Shown: in pieces, positions 17,654 to 26,551 of the stretch | Numbering within the stretch: the first letter of the stretch is position 1 | Layout: every line of letters begins with the position of its first letter | Assembly (NCBI GenBank): GCA_000403475.2 | Contig: KE159798.1 | Coordinates: 196,960-260,959, forward strand | DNA length: 64,000 nucleotides | Reading direction: 5' to 3' | Source of the DNA: Lachnospiraceae bacterium MD308 | GTDB lineage: Bacteria; Bacillota; Clostridia; Lachnospirales; Lachnospiraceae | Notes under the pieces: model-generated | Database searches by the model: none | The model's input: the letters and a program-made list of their open reading frames with translations, nothing else | What the model was told of the DNA's origin: nothing | Made by a program: the position numbers and the translations under genes

Positions 17654-19487
17654 TGTATTTCGTTATTTAAAAAAATACCGCAGAGTGATTGTCGTGGTAT
17701 CCATTCTGGCGGGAATAGCTTTTTATATGATTGCCCAATATTACATACAGCAATATACGGCGGTTACGGTCATCGAATATACCGGTGCCGAGGCAGAGAA
17801 AGGGGAGTCTCCGGACAATACCCCGCTGGACCCGTCTGAGATATATGGAACCAACCTGATATCCCAGGCGATGCAAGAGCTTGGAATTAAATATACAGAG
17901 TCGACGATAGACGATATCCGTATGAATATCCACGCAGAGCCTATTATCACGGATGAAGATCTTCAGATACAGCAGGCTAAGCTTGATAATGGAGAAAAAG
18001 ATTACGAATTTATACCCACACGTTTTATCGTTTCTTTTAACTGCGGGGTTGGAAACGGCAAAGAATATCCCCGCAAGATTTTGAACCAGATTCTGCAGGA
18101 ATATGTCCTTTATTATGGAAAGGTTCATGTTAATACTTCCCAGGCGGCTAACCCGGTCAGCGACATTTCTACAAAGGGTTATGATTACCTGGAGATGGCT
18201 GAGGTTATGGATGATACTTTAGATGATATTACGGAGCATTTGACAGACAAAGCTGAATGGAATGGTGATTTTCGTTCCAGCAGAACCGGCCGGAGCTTTC
18301 AGGATTTGAAGAATGAATTCGAGTTTATCCGGGATGTGGAAGTCAGACAGCTTCTTTCCGAGATTCTGGAAGGAAAGATTACAAAGAACCGCGATTTGCT
18401 TCTGGATAAGTATAAAAACCGGAACAGTGAACTTGGAATATCCAACAATGCAGTATCCTTTGAGGTCAACAAAATTCGCGGAATTATCTCTTCCTATGAG
18501 AATGCTATGGATGAATTCAGTGCTACCGCTGATATTAACAAGGGAAACGATGCGGATGCGGACGAGGGCACTCTGCGCAATTATGTGCTTCCTAATGTGT
18601 ACGATGACTGGAACCGGAAGAACGAGGATGATAACTGGGAGCCTGTAGACCGGACGGCGGAATACGACCAGCTGATGATGAAGTACATAGAAGACCGCAC
18701 GCTGTACGAGGAGAACGCCATTGACAAAGACTACAACAACTATATTTTAGAAGTATTTGCCAATGCGCCGTCCAGCGCGTCTCAGAAAGTCCAGAAAGAT
18801 ATTCTTGACAAGATTGAGCGCCTGGCGGAAAAGATCAATGCACTCCAGTCAGTTTATTATGAAACAAACGACGAGTATAACGAGTATCTGGGCGGAAAGA
18901 ATATCGCTGTTCTGTCAAGCGTAAGGGTTACAGAGCGTTTTCCGATTATGCTTTTTACCGTCCTGATCATTGTGATTTTCGGTGCATTGGGTTGTGCCGG
19001 GGCAGCACTCTTTGGCAGGGTTGAGGATTTCATTGAGTACTATGCCTTTACAAATAAGGTAGACGGACTTCCTAACCGGGCGAAATGTGACCAGTTTATT
19101 ACTGCCAGGAACAATCGCCCGATTCCGGAGAACTTTGCGTGTATTGTCTTTAAGCTGGCCAACCTGCAGTCGGAAAATGCGAGGCTGGGACGTGAGGCCG
19201 GAGATCGGATGATCAAGGATTTCGCGGAGATTCTGACTTCTGTTTTTGCCCCGTCTGAGCAGATGTTCGTGGGCAATAACGGAGCGGGGCAATATCTGGT
19301 CTTCGCGGAGGCTCTTAATCAGGAGCAGGTACATGCCGCTACCTTGCAGGTCAGTACCGTCCTGGAGGAAAAGGCCCACGAGCGCGGATACCACATAGAC
19401 CTGCAAAGCGGTTCATCTAACGCAGGAAGCGAGCAATGCTACTATATTCGTGAACTTCTTTCAACTGCAATGAAGCGGGTAAAATAA
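17640..19487 (+). CDS. Wzz-like protein with C-terminal degenerate GGDEF domain
   Basis: A 615-residue protein. An N-terminal membrane segment (about 14-34) is followed by a Wzz-like start (E-Y-T-G-A-E, D-P-S-E-I), a long periplasm-facing helical region, and a second membrane segment at about 430-455. A cytoplasmic domain at about 465-610 then resembles GGDEF diguanylate cyclases: D-G-L-P-N-R at its start and G-R-E-A-G-D-R-M-I in the middle. Where the catalytic GGDEF loop should be it reads N-G-A-G-Q-Y, so cyclase activity is unlikely; nucleotide sensing or a structural role is possible. There is no Wzc/CpsD-type tyrosine kinase in the cluster, and this domain occupies that position. It overlaps the previous gene and precedes pssD by 14 bases. 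Confidence 0.7.
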   Translation: MKELDVFRYLKKYRRVIVVVSILAGIAFYMIAQYYIQQYTAVTVIEYTGAEAEKGESPDNTPLDPSEIYGTNLISQAMQELGIKYTESTIDDIRMNIHAEPIITDEDLQIQQAKLDNGEKDYEFIPTRFIVSFNCGVGNGKEYPRKILNQILQEYVLYYGKVHVNTSQAANPVSDISTKGYDYLEMAEVMDDTLDDITEHLTDKAEWNGDFRSSRTGRSFQDLKNEFEFIRDVEVRQLLSEILEGKITKNRDLLLDKYKNRNSELGISNNAVSFEVNKIRGIISSYENAMDEFSATADINKGNDADADEGTLRNYVLPNVYDDWNRKNEDDNWEPVDRTAEYDQLMMKYIEDRTLYEENAIDKDYNNYILEVFANAPSSASQKVQKDILDKIERLAEKINALQSVYYETNDEYNEYLGGKNIAVLSSVRVTERFPIMLFTVLIIVIFGALGCAGAALFGRVEDFIEYYAFTNKVDGLPNRAKCDQFITARNNRPIPENFACIVFKLANLQSENARLGREAGDRMIKDFAEILTSVFAPSEQMFVGNNGAGQYLVFAEALNQEQVHAATLQVSTVLEEKAHERGYHIDLQSGSSNAGSEQCYYIRELLSTAMKRVK

Positions 19488-19501
19488 TTGGAGATGATTC
19501 A

Positions 19502-19972
19502 GTGGAGAACAAGAAATTAAAGATTTGTTTTGCGGCGTCATCTGGCGGCCATTTAGAAGAGCTTATGGTGCTGCGTCCTCTGATGGAGCGATACGACAGC
19601 TTTATCGTCACAGAACGGACAAAGCATAAGGCCGCCGGGTCTAAACGACAGATTTACTATCTGATGCAGGTGAACCGTTTGGAAAAAACCTGTATCCCCA
19701 GATTAATTGCGAATGCGTTTCTTTCGCTGAAAATAATACTGGCGGAACGTCCGGATGTAATCGTAACGACCGGTGTTCTTGCGATAATTCCCCTGTGCCT
19801 TTTTTGTAAGGCATTGGGGAAGAAGCTGGTATTTATTGAATCTTATGCCAATGTGTACAGTCCGACGAAAACCGGGAAGTTTCTTTATTGGTTCGCAGAC
19901 CAGTTTTATGTCCAATGGCCGGAGCTGATGGCATACTATCCCAAGGCTGTATATTTCGGAGGTATCTATTGA
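19502..19972 (+). CDS. PssD/Cps14F/Alg14-like glycosyltransferase membrane subunit
   Basis: A 156-residue protein starting at GTG behind a weak GGAG. It has the G-G-H-L-E-E-L nucleotide-loop motif near residues 15-21, a conserved Y-L near the D/E partner interface, and a hydrophobic segment around residues 80-100. These match Alg14/PssD proteins, which anchor the catalytic Alg13/PssE subunit to the membrane. The partner follows 15 bases later. The pair usually adds the second sugar to an undecaprenyl-linked intermediate; the sugar here is unknown. Confidence 0.85.
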   Translation: MENKKLKICFAASSGGHLEELMVLRPLMERYDSFIVTERTKHKAAGSKRQIYYLMQVNRLEKTCIPRLIANAFLSLKIILAERPDVIVTTGVLAIIPLCLFCKALGKKLVFIESYANVYSPTKTGKFLYWFADQFYVQWPELMAYYPKAVYFGGIY

Positions 19973-19987
19973 GGTGAGGTGACGAGT

Positions 19988-20500
19988 ATGATTTTTGTAA
20001 CAGTTGGAACCCAGAAATTCCCCTTTAACCGTTTGCTGAAAAAGGTAGACCAGTTAGCCCGGGACGGAGTGATTACGGAGGAAGTCTTTATACAGACAGG
20101 CACCGGAGATTATATACCATCCTGCTGTCATTTTCAGGATTTCTACGGCCGGGAACAGTTTGGAGAGATGCTTGAGACGTGCAGTATCCTCATCACACAT
20201 GGAGGCGCCGGCACGATTATTGATGCTGTGAAGCGCAGGAAAAAGACTATCGTCGTTCCAAGGCTTTCCAAATACGGGGAACATGTGGATGATCATCAAC
20301 TGGAGCTGTCGCTTAGATTTCATGAGATGAATCTGGTTTATACCTGCCGGGATGAGAATAACCTGCCCGATGCACTTTTTAAAGTCAGAAATCATGAGTT
20401 TGATACATACCGTTCTAATACGGAGACATTTATCGAGTCTGTCGATGCATTCCTTCAGGCGGACGCGCCTACAATGATACCAGGGAGGTTTAGAACTTGA
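19988..20500 (+). CDS. PssE/Cps14G/Alg13-like glycosyltransferase catalytic subunit
   Basis: A 170-residue GT28-type protein. It starts I-F-V-T-V-G-T, has the T-H-G-G-A-G-T-I sugar-nucleotide binding motif at about 70-77 and E-H-V-D-D-H-Q near 100, all typical of Alg13/PssE. ATG at 19988 is 8 bases after GAGGTGAGG, so the GTG at 19979 inside that motif is rejected. Its last four bases overlap the start of the polymerase gene. It is expected to work as a heterodimer with the preceding PssD-like protein. Confidence 0.87.
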   Translation: MIFVTVGTQKFPFNRLLKKVDQLARDGVITEEVFIQTGTGDYIPSCCHFQDFYGREQFGEMLETCSILITHGGAGTIIDAVKRRKKTIVVPRLSKYGEHVDDHQLELSLRFHEMNLVYTCRDENNLPDALFKVRNHEFDTYRSNTETFIESVDAFLQADAPTMIPGRFRT

Positions 20501-21771
20501 TTTCGTTCATTTACATTGTACTGTCAACTGCAATGTTTTTTTTACAGGATACATATTTTAAGATAGGGGGCGTTGATTTCAGCCTGAAAAATCCTTGTGC
20601 ACTTGCGATTTTGTTCCTTGCACTGCTGAATTTCATCGCAACGGTGCGGCTTGGCCGGTTTATGGTGCTGGCCCGTCATACGGTCGTGCAGATGCTGCCG
20701 TACCTGATTCCTCTTTTCTTTTCTTCAGTCATATGGGTGACTTCCGCAACAGACGCCGTCACGATTGCGAACGGCATTGGCATGATTATTCCCCAGCTCC
20801 TTTCAGTCTGCGTGGCAGTGGCCACATTATATCTGTTCGGTGAAAAAGGAATCTGGTATTGTCTTGGCTCTATGTGTGCCGCCAATATTCTGCTCATTTT
20901 GACTGTGATTGCAGAAGGGGGAGCAGCGGCTTTTCTGGAGGAATTCCGTACGCTGATTGTCACTTTTACTGCTGAGAGCGGTCCGTTGATGATGATGCTG
21001 GAAGTCAATGATCTGACTTTCGCATTCGGCCCGTTTTTGATTTATCTGCTTTTGAACAGAAAAGAGGTTCCTCATTTTTTTCTGTGGCTGCTCGTGGTGA
21101 CCTTCCTGTTTATGGCCGGCCTTAAGCGAATAGCTATTCCGGCGGTCATACTCGGTGTTCTCATAGCGTTTCTTTTGAAAAAACTTCCGGAAAAAGCCGC
21201 CAGACAGACCGCGCTCTGCCTGTCCGTGGGAATGATGCTTGTGAGCTTTCTCTATATCGCAGGAATTCGGATGGGGCTTTTTGAGTATTTGGAGGCAAAG
21301 CTTGGAATCAATACCATGGGCCGGGTCAACATGTTTGATAATCTGGCGCCTTATTACGATATCAACTTTACGTTTATGGGCCGCGGCACAGGATTTGAGC
21401 GGTATGTAGATTGGGCTTCCGGGACGATATTCCAGACCCCTCAGCGTACGATTATGCAGATTCATAACGATTTCATGCGTATGTACTTAAATATAGGCTT
21501 TGTGGGATACTGGATCTGGCTGTGGGGATATCTGGTTGTCCGAATTCGCTACTGGTTCCGCTACGCAGGGAAATCTGCAGGCTGCACATTTTTTGCAATC
21601 TGCATATATTGTTTCGTGTTGTACGCTACAGACAACACCATCTACTATCCTTATACAATGATTGCCTGCGCGCTGGTTCCGATGTCCTGCAATCTGGATG
21701 CCTTGGCGGATGCTGAACTTGATAAACGCAGTGCACATTGGGGAAAGCAACTGAATGGAGAACAGCAATGA
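20497..21771 (+). CDS. Wzy-like polysaccharide polymerase (O-antigen ligase/polymerase family)
   Basis: A 424-residue integral membrane protein with about 10-12 hydrophobic segments and a longer extracytoplasmic loop at about 250-330 (contains G-R-G-T-G-F-E-R and H-N-D-F-M-R), the pattern of Wzy/EpsG-like polymerases. The start is TTG at 20497, overlapping the previous stop by four bases, with GGGAGG upstream. Its place between glycosyltransferases and the flippase gene supports polymerisation of repeat units. Sequence conservation in this family is low, so the call rests on topology and context. Confidence 0.75.
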   Translation: MISFIYIVLSTAMFFLQDTYFKIGGVDFSLKNPCALAILFLALLNFIATVRLGRFMVLARHTVVQMLPYLIPLFFSSVIWVTSATDAVTIANGIGMIIPQLLSVCVAVATLYLFGEKGIWYCLGSMCAANILLILTVIAEGGAAAFLEEFRTLIVTFTAESGPLMMMLEVNDLTFAFGPFLIYLLLNRKEVPHFFLWLLVVTFLFMAGLKRIAIPAVILGVLIAFLLKKLPEKAARQTALCLSVGMMLVSFLYIAGIRMGLFEYLEAKLGINTMGRVNMFDNLAPYYDINFTFMGRGTGFERYVDWASGTIFQTPQRTIMQIHNDFMRMYLNIGFVGYWIWLWGYLVVRIRYWFRYAGKSAGCTFFAICIYCFVLYATDNTIYYPYTMIACALVPMSCNLDALADAELDKRSAHWGKQLNGEQQ

Positions 21772-22844
21772 GAATATTAGAGATTGGGCCGAGCGAGACC
21801 GGCTCCTGCGGAGGGATGGCCGAAGTCATCCGGGGAATCAGAAAAAGCCGGTATTTGAACAAGGAATTCGAGATTGACAGTTTTCCTTCTTACATAGACG
21901 GGAAATTAGCTGTCCGGCTGTTTTATTCTGTCTATGGTTATCTGCGGTTTTTGCGGCGTCAGAAGCAGTACGACCTGTTCCATATTCATACTGCAGAGAA
22001 AGGCAGTACTTTTCGCAAGAATCTTTATCTAAGAAAGATAAAAAAAGAAGGGAAGAGAGCTGTCGTACACATCCACGGTGCAGAGTATCTTTCTTTTTAT
22101 GACGGCCTTAATTGCCGTCGGAAGAAGATTGTCGATAATTTTTTCCGGCAGGCAGATCTTGTGCTGGCATTGTCTGAGCAGTGGAAACAAGAGCTTGAAG
22201 AGAGACTTCCAATTGCTGACTGTCAGGTGTTAAATAACGGTGTTGATACGGATCTGTTCCGAACCGCAGCCTGTGACGTATCAGAACGCCGCAATTTCTT
22301 CCTCATGCTCGGAAGGCTGGGAGCAAGAAAGGGCGTCTACGACCTCATCGACGCGGTCGAAATTGCCCTTAAAAAGAATCCTGGGATTAAGGTGTGTATA
22401 GCCGGGGACGGCGAGGTAGAAAAAGTCAGAGCCCTGGTCGCACAAAAGGGACTGGAACAGCACATTTACGTGCCCGGCTGGGTTGATGAATCTGCCAAGC
22501 TTAAATACTTAAAAAGCACCGCAACCTTGATACTTCCGTCCTACCATGAAGGGCTGCCTGTAGCTGTCTTAGAGGGGATGGCGGCCGGCAAGGCTATCAT
22601 AAGCACCACGGTTGGGGCGATTCCGGAGGTTGTGGGGACAGAGAATGGAATTTTAGTATCCCCCGGAGATACTGCTGCACTGGCAGAAGCGCTGCTTTAC
22701 TGCAGCAGTGATACAGAGATGCTGAAAGGCATGTCGCGGGCAAATATGGAAAAAGCGGTAAATCTGTACAGTATCCGGCGGATGCATGAGCAGCTTGCAG
22801 ACTATTACAGACAGACGGCGGGCCGCGAATGGACGTCCTGGTAA
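21768..22844 (+). CDS. Family 4 glycosyltransferase
   Basis: A 358-residue GT-B enzyme. The N-terminus has G-P-S-E-T-G-S-C-G-G-M (acceptor/loop motif). The C-terminal domain has G-R-L-G-A-R-K-G at about 180, A-G-D-G near 210, and the retaining GT4 signature P-S-Y-H-E-G-L-P-V-A-V-L-E-G-M-A at about 255-270. The ATG at 21768 overlaps the previous stop (ATGA). The donor and acceptor sugars cannot be read from sequence. Cytoplasmic face of the membrane, building the lipid-linked repeat unit. Confidence 0.87.
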   Translation: MRILEIGPSETGSCGGMAEVIRGIRKSRYLNKEFEIDSFPSYIDGKLAVRLFYSVYGYLRFLRRQKQYDLFHIHTAEKGSTFRKNLYLRKIKKEGKRAVVHIHGAEYLSFYDGLNCRRKKIVDNFFRQADLVLALSEQWKQELEERLPIADCQVLNNGVDTDLFRTAACDVSERRNFFLMLGRLGARKGVYDLIDAVEIALKKNPGIKVCIAGDGEVEKVRALVAQKGLEQHIYVPGWVDESAKLKYLKSTATLILPSYHEGLPVAVLEGMAAGKAIISTTVGAIPEVVGTENGILVSPGDTAALAEALLYCSSDTEMLKGMSRANMEKAVNLYSIRRMHEQLADYYRQTAGREWTSW

Positions 22845-22865
22845 AGAAAGAGGTGAATATACAGG

Positions 22866-23849
22866 ATGAGTCAGGAAAAACCTATGATCAGCGTGATTGT
22901 TCCGGTATATAATACGGAAGCCTATCTTGTAAGATGTCTGGATTCTTTGCTTATGCAGACTTATCCGAATCTGGAGATACTCCTCATCGATGACGCTTCC
23001 ACAGACAAAAGCGGCAGTATTTGCGAGACCTACGCTGCCAGGGACAGCCGCCTGAAGGTGATACGCTTCCCGAAGAACCAGGGACCGTCTGCCGCCAGGA
23101 ATGCAGGCATTCGCAGGGCGGAGGGCAAATTTATCTCTTTTGTAGATGCGGACGATTATGTAGAACCGGATATTATGGAAAAGCTGTACGCTACGCTTTC
23201 AGAAAACGAAGCGGATATCAGCATATGCGGGGCTGACGGAATACGCATAAAAGACGGGGCAGCAGATACGTTTTCCGGGACAGAGGCCGTCCGGTGTTTA
23301 GCTCGCGGTACGCCATTCAACCTTGTGCCCTGGGGAAAACTTTACGATGCCGGGCTGGTAAGAGCCTGCCCTTTTGACGAGCGTATTTTTTACAGTGAAG
23401 ATTTTTTGTTTCTTTATCAGGTATTCCGGCGTGCCGGGAAGGTTTGCTATTTTCCGGAGCAATTGTACCATTATGTCAACCGTGAGGACAGCCAGGTTCA
23501 CAGCGGCGTCAGTGACCGGAAATGTACAGCGCTTTCTGTCCATAACCGAATCTGCAAGGATGCGGCTGTCCATTTTCCGGAAGTGCTGCCTGATTTTCAA
23601 CAGATTGCCCTGGATACGAATACACGTATGGCCATGCTTGCAATGGAGACAGAGCTGCCGCGTCGTCAGCTGCTTGGATACTTAAGGCGGCTTCGGAGGA
23701 ATACCAGGCGGCATATCAGCCGCAAGGCTCTTGTGCGGTGCCGGGAGAAAAAGGTAGTTGCTGCATCGTTGCTTTTGTGTGCCGGTGAGCTGCCGTTCTA
23801 TGGGATTGCGGTTATCTATAAACAGATGAAACGCTGGAGGCTAAGATGA
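22866..23849 (+). CDS. Family 2 glycosyltransferase (first of a tandem pair)
   Basis: A 327-residue GT-A enzyme beginning I-S-V-I-V-P-V-Y-N-T, with D-D-A-S-T-D near 40 and the metal-binding D-A-D-D at about 90-93. Helical C-terminal half. It is 21 bases after the GT4 gene and overlaps the next gene by four bases (ATGA). It shares near-identical N-terminal and central motifs with that next gene, pointing to a tandem duplication. Donor specificity unknown. Confidence 0.87.
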   Translation: MSQEKPMISVIVPVYNTEAYLVRCLDSLLMQTYPNLEILLIDDASTDKSGSICETYAARDSRLKVIRFPKNQGPSAARNAGIRRAEGKFISFVDADDYVEPDIMEKLYATLSENEADISICGADGIRIKDGAADTFSGTEAVRCLARGTPFNLVPWGKLYDAGLVRACPFDERIFYSEDFLFLYQVFRRAGKVCYFPEQLYHYVNREDSQVHSGVSDRKCTALSVHNRICKDAAVHFPEVLPDFQQIALDTNTRMAMLAMETELPRRQLLGYLRRLRRNTRRHISRKALVRCREKKVVAASLLLCAGELPFYGIAVIYKQMKRWRLR

Positions 23850-24868
23850 ATACAGAAGAGAAAAATCCGATGATCAGCATAATTGTGCCGGTCTACAATG
23901 TTGAGCCTTACCTTGAAAAATGTCTGGCTTCCATAGCTGCACAGACCTATTCGAATCTGGAGGTTATCATCGTCGATGATGCATCTACAGATCGGAGCGG
24001 GCAGATTTGCGAAGATTATGCCGCCCGTGACTCCCGTATGCACGTTATACATTTTCCGGTGAACCGGGGACTTTCCGCCGTCAGAAATGAGGCGGTTTTA
24101 AAGGCAGGCGGCAAGTATCTGACTTTTATCGATTCAGACGATTACGCGGAGCCTGACCTTTTAGAAAAACTGTATGCCAATCTTGTAGGAAACGGAGCGG
24201 ATATTAGTATCTGCGGCACTGAAAATGCCTGGGCGAAGAGCGGTTTTCCCCGTACATACTCGCGGGAAGAGACGATATGCTGCATGGCGCGCCGCACCCC
24301 GTTCCTCTGGAACGTCTGGGGAAAGCTTTATCTGACAGAGACAGTTAAAGCGCATCCTTTTAATGAACGTGCCCTTTGCTGCGAGGATCTTTTGTTTTTC
24401 TATCTAGTGCTGAAAGGTGCAAAAAAGGTCAGCTATTTCCCGGAGCCGTTGTATCATTATGCCTACCGCCCGGGAAGTCTCATCAACAGCGGAATTGACG
24501 CTAAGAGATGTACGGTGCTGTCTGTCCTTGATGCCATCTGTGCGGACGCCGCTGTTCATTTCCCGGAGGCGATGCCGGGACTTGGGCTTCTGGCTATGGA
24601 TACCAGTGTTCGCCTTGCCCAGCAAGCGGTAGAAAACGGCGTGGCAAAAGGAAATGTTTCTGCCTGGCTGAAACGTTTCCAGAAGCATATCCGGCGGCAT
24701 TTCAGTTGGAAAGCAATAGTGCTTGGCCGGGATGCAAAGACTGCGGCCGCAGTATTCATGTTATATGCCAGTACAGCGGCGTTTCGCGGTACGGGCGTCA
24801 TCTATAGGTGCTGCAAACGCTTTCTCAGTGCTGTAAGCTGTTGTCACATCAAACGCGTTGATTCTTAA
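23846..24868 (+). CDS. Family 2 glycosyltransferase (second of a tandem pair)
   Basis: A 340-residue GT-A enzyme with I-S-I-I-V-P-V-Y-N-V, D-D-A-S-T-D-R-S-G-Q-I-C-E and D-S-D-D. It aligns along its whole length with the preceding protein, including the C-terminal part (L-Y-H-Y, R-C-T, H-F-P-E). Where the first copy has D-A-D-D this one has D-S-D-D, both workable DXD motifs. The divergence suggests the two now transfer different sugars or act at different positions in the repeat unit. 48 bases separate it from the flippase gene. Confidence 0.87.
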   Translation: MNTEEKNPMISIIVPVYNVEPYLEKCLASIAAQTYSNLEVIIVDDASTDRSGQICEDYAARDSRMHVIHFPVNRGLSAVRNEAVLKAGGKYLTFIDSDDYAEPDLLEKLYANLVGNGADISICGTENAWAKSGFPRTYSREETICCMARRTPFLWNVWGKLYLTETVKAHPFNERALCCEDLLFFYLVLKGAKKVSYFPEPLYHYAYRPGSLINSGIDAKRCTVLSVLDAICADAAVHFPEAMPGLGLLAMDTSVRLAQQAVENGVAKGNVSAWLKRFQKHIRRHFSWKAIVLGRDAKTAAAVFMLYASTAAFRGTGVIYRCCKRFLSAVSCCHIKRVDS

Positions 24869-24916
24869 GGCGCTGATGTAGCGGTAAAAATCGGAGAGAT
24901 GGAGTGAGCGTAAAGA

Positions 24917-26440
24917 ATGGACAGGACAGACCATGTTGTAAAGAACCTGAAATTTGCGGCGGTCAGTGAGTTTTTGCTGGCTGTTCTGAAATTCGTATCC
25001 CGCCGGGTATTTGTCTTTCTTCTCGGAAAAGAATACTTAGGGATCAGCGGATTGTTTACCGATATTCTCTCTATGCTCTCGCTGGCAGAGCTGGGGTTCG
25101 GAATTTCGATTACATACAGCCTTTACCGTCCGGTAGCTATTGGAGACACTGAGCTTATTAAGTCTCTTATGGCTCTTTACCGGCGTGCCTACAATATCAT
25201 CGCGTTGATCGTCCTTGCGGCCGGATTGTGCCTGACTCCTTTTTTGGACTTTTTTGTGAAAGAGATGCCGGAGGGGATTTCACAGCTTTCATTAATTTAT
25301 GTGTTAAATGTAGTGAATGCCAGTGTCTCATATATATTTGCATACAAGTCTACTTTGCTGTTCGTGTACCAAAAAAAGTATATTGACAGCCTGATTCGCA
25401 CTGCCGTGGCAATCGGGGCCACTGCTGCACAGATCGGCGTCCTTATGCTGACCGGAAATTATGTATATTATTTGTTCATTGCAATCGGGGCTACGCTGCT
25501 GCAGAATACGGTTCTTTCCGTGAAAACGGACAGACTTTATCCGTATCTTCGGGAACAGCAGGTAAAGCCTCTGCCTGCGGAGATTCTTTGCGATATCCGC
25601 CGAAATGTGGGCGCTATGATCTTGCACCGCATAGGGGCTGTGGCCGTATTTAGTACGGACAATATCCTGATCTCAAAGTTTGCCGGAATCGCAGTTACCG
25701 GATTATATTCTAATTATACAATGATCCGGGGATTTTTGAACGTAATGATCAATGCTTTGTTCAATGCGATTACACCGGCATTAGGTAACTTAAACGCCAC
25801 GGAATCTTTAGAGGAAAGACGGATTGCTTTCCGGCGCCTTAACTTTTTTTCGGCCTGGCTGTTTGGCTGGATGAGTATCTGTCTGCTCTGGCTCTTTGAT
25901 CCGTTTATCTGCATCTGGCTGAGTGAAGATTATCTGCTTCCGGGATCGGTGGTGGCGCTGATCGTAGTGAATTTTTATATTAATTGTATGCGGATTCCCG
26001 TGGCGAACACCAAAAGCACAATGGGTCTGTTCTGGGATGAACGTTACAAATCTATCTTTGAGCCGCCCTGCAATCTGATTATCTCGATTATTCTGGCAAA
26101 GCGCCTGGGGATTTTCGGTATTCTTGCGGGCACACTGATCAGCATGGCGGCGCTGCCGTTTTGGATTGAACCGCTGGGGCTTTACCGTCATGGCTTAAAG
26201 GAGTCAGTGCGGGGATATTTTCTGCGGTATCTGGGACATCTGCTCGTAACCGGTCTTGCTGCGGGGCTTACGGGGCTTGCGTGCCTTGCGGCAGGTACAG
26301 ATATATTCGGATTTCTGCAGAAATGCATACTCTGCCTGCTGATTCCTAACGGGGTGTATCTGCTTGTTTACCGGCGGACGAGCGAATTTGAATTCCTAAA
26401 AGATATGGCAGGTTGTATTGCAAAGAAGATTTTCAGATGA
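24917..26440 (+). CDS. Wzx-like polysaccharide flippase (MOP/PST family)
   Basis: A 507-residue membrane protein with about 12-14 hydrophobic segments. Near the N-terminus it has K-E-Y-L-G-I-S-G-L-F and L-S-L-A-E-L-G-F-G-I, typical of PST-type repeat-unit flippases of Firmicutes. It would move the undecaprenyl-linked unit across the membrane for polymerisation by the Wzy-like protein. It is the last uninterrupted gene of the operon; an IS110 element in the opposite direction follows. Confidence 0.85.
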   Translation: MDRTDHVVKNLKFAAVSEFLLAVLKFVSRRVFVFLLGKEYLGISGLFTDILSMLSLAELGFGISITYSLYRPVAIGDTELIKSLMALYRRAYNIIALIVLAAGLCLTPFLDFFVKEMPEGISQLSLIYVLNVVNASVSYIFAYKSTLLFVYQKKYIDSLIRTAVAIGATAAQIGVLMLTGNYVYYLFIAIGATLLQNTVLSVKTDRLYPYLREQQVKPLPAEILCDIRRNVGAMILHRIGAVAVFSTDNILISKFAGIAVTGLYSNYTMIRGFLNVMINALFNAITPALGNLNATESLEERRIAFRRLNFFSAWLFGWMSICLLWLFDPFICIWLSEDYLLPGSVVALIVVNFYINCMRIPVANTKSTMGLFWDERYKSIFEPPCNLIISIILAKRLGIFGILAGTLISMAALPFWIEPLGLYRHGLKESVRGYFLRYLGHLLVTGLAAGLTGLACLAAGTDIFGFLQKCILCLLIPNGVYLLVYRRTSEFEFLKDMAGCIAKKIFR

Positions 26441-26551
26441 GAAAAGAAGCTGGGAGGAAATACTGTGAAAGAAAGTAGAGGACAGCCGATAAATGGCGCA
26501 CTTTAACAATCTGCCTCATGGCAGCCTTTGAAAAAGTATTGTTTTAGAAAG
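26441..26551 (+). other. Short start-like frame next to the IS110 element
   Basis: After the flippase stop, GGGAGG and an eight-base gap lead to a GTG (bases 26465-26467) with a frame of only 13 codons (V-K-E-S-R-G-Q-P-I-N-G-A-L), ending before the transposase region. The ribosome binding site is good and the spacing is operon-like, so this could be the 5' end of a gene cut off by the insertion. It may equally be chance. Confidence 0.35.
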
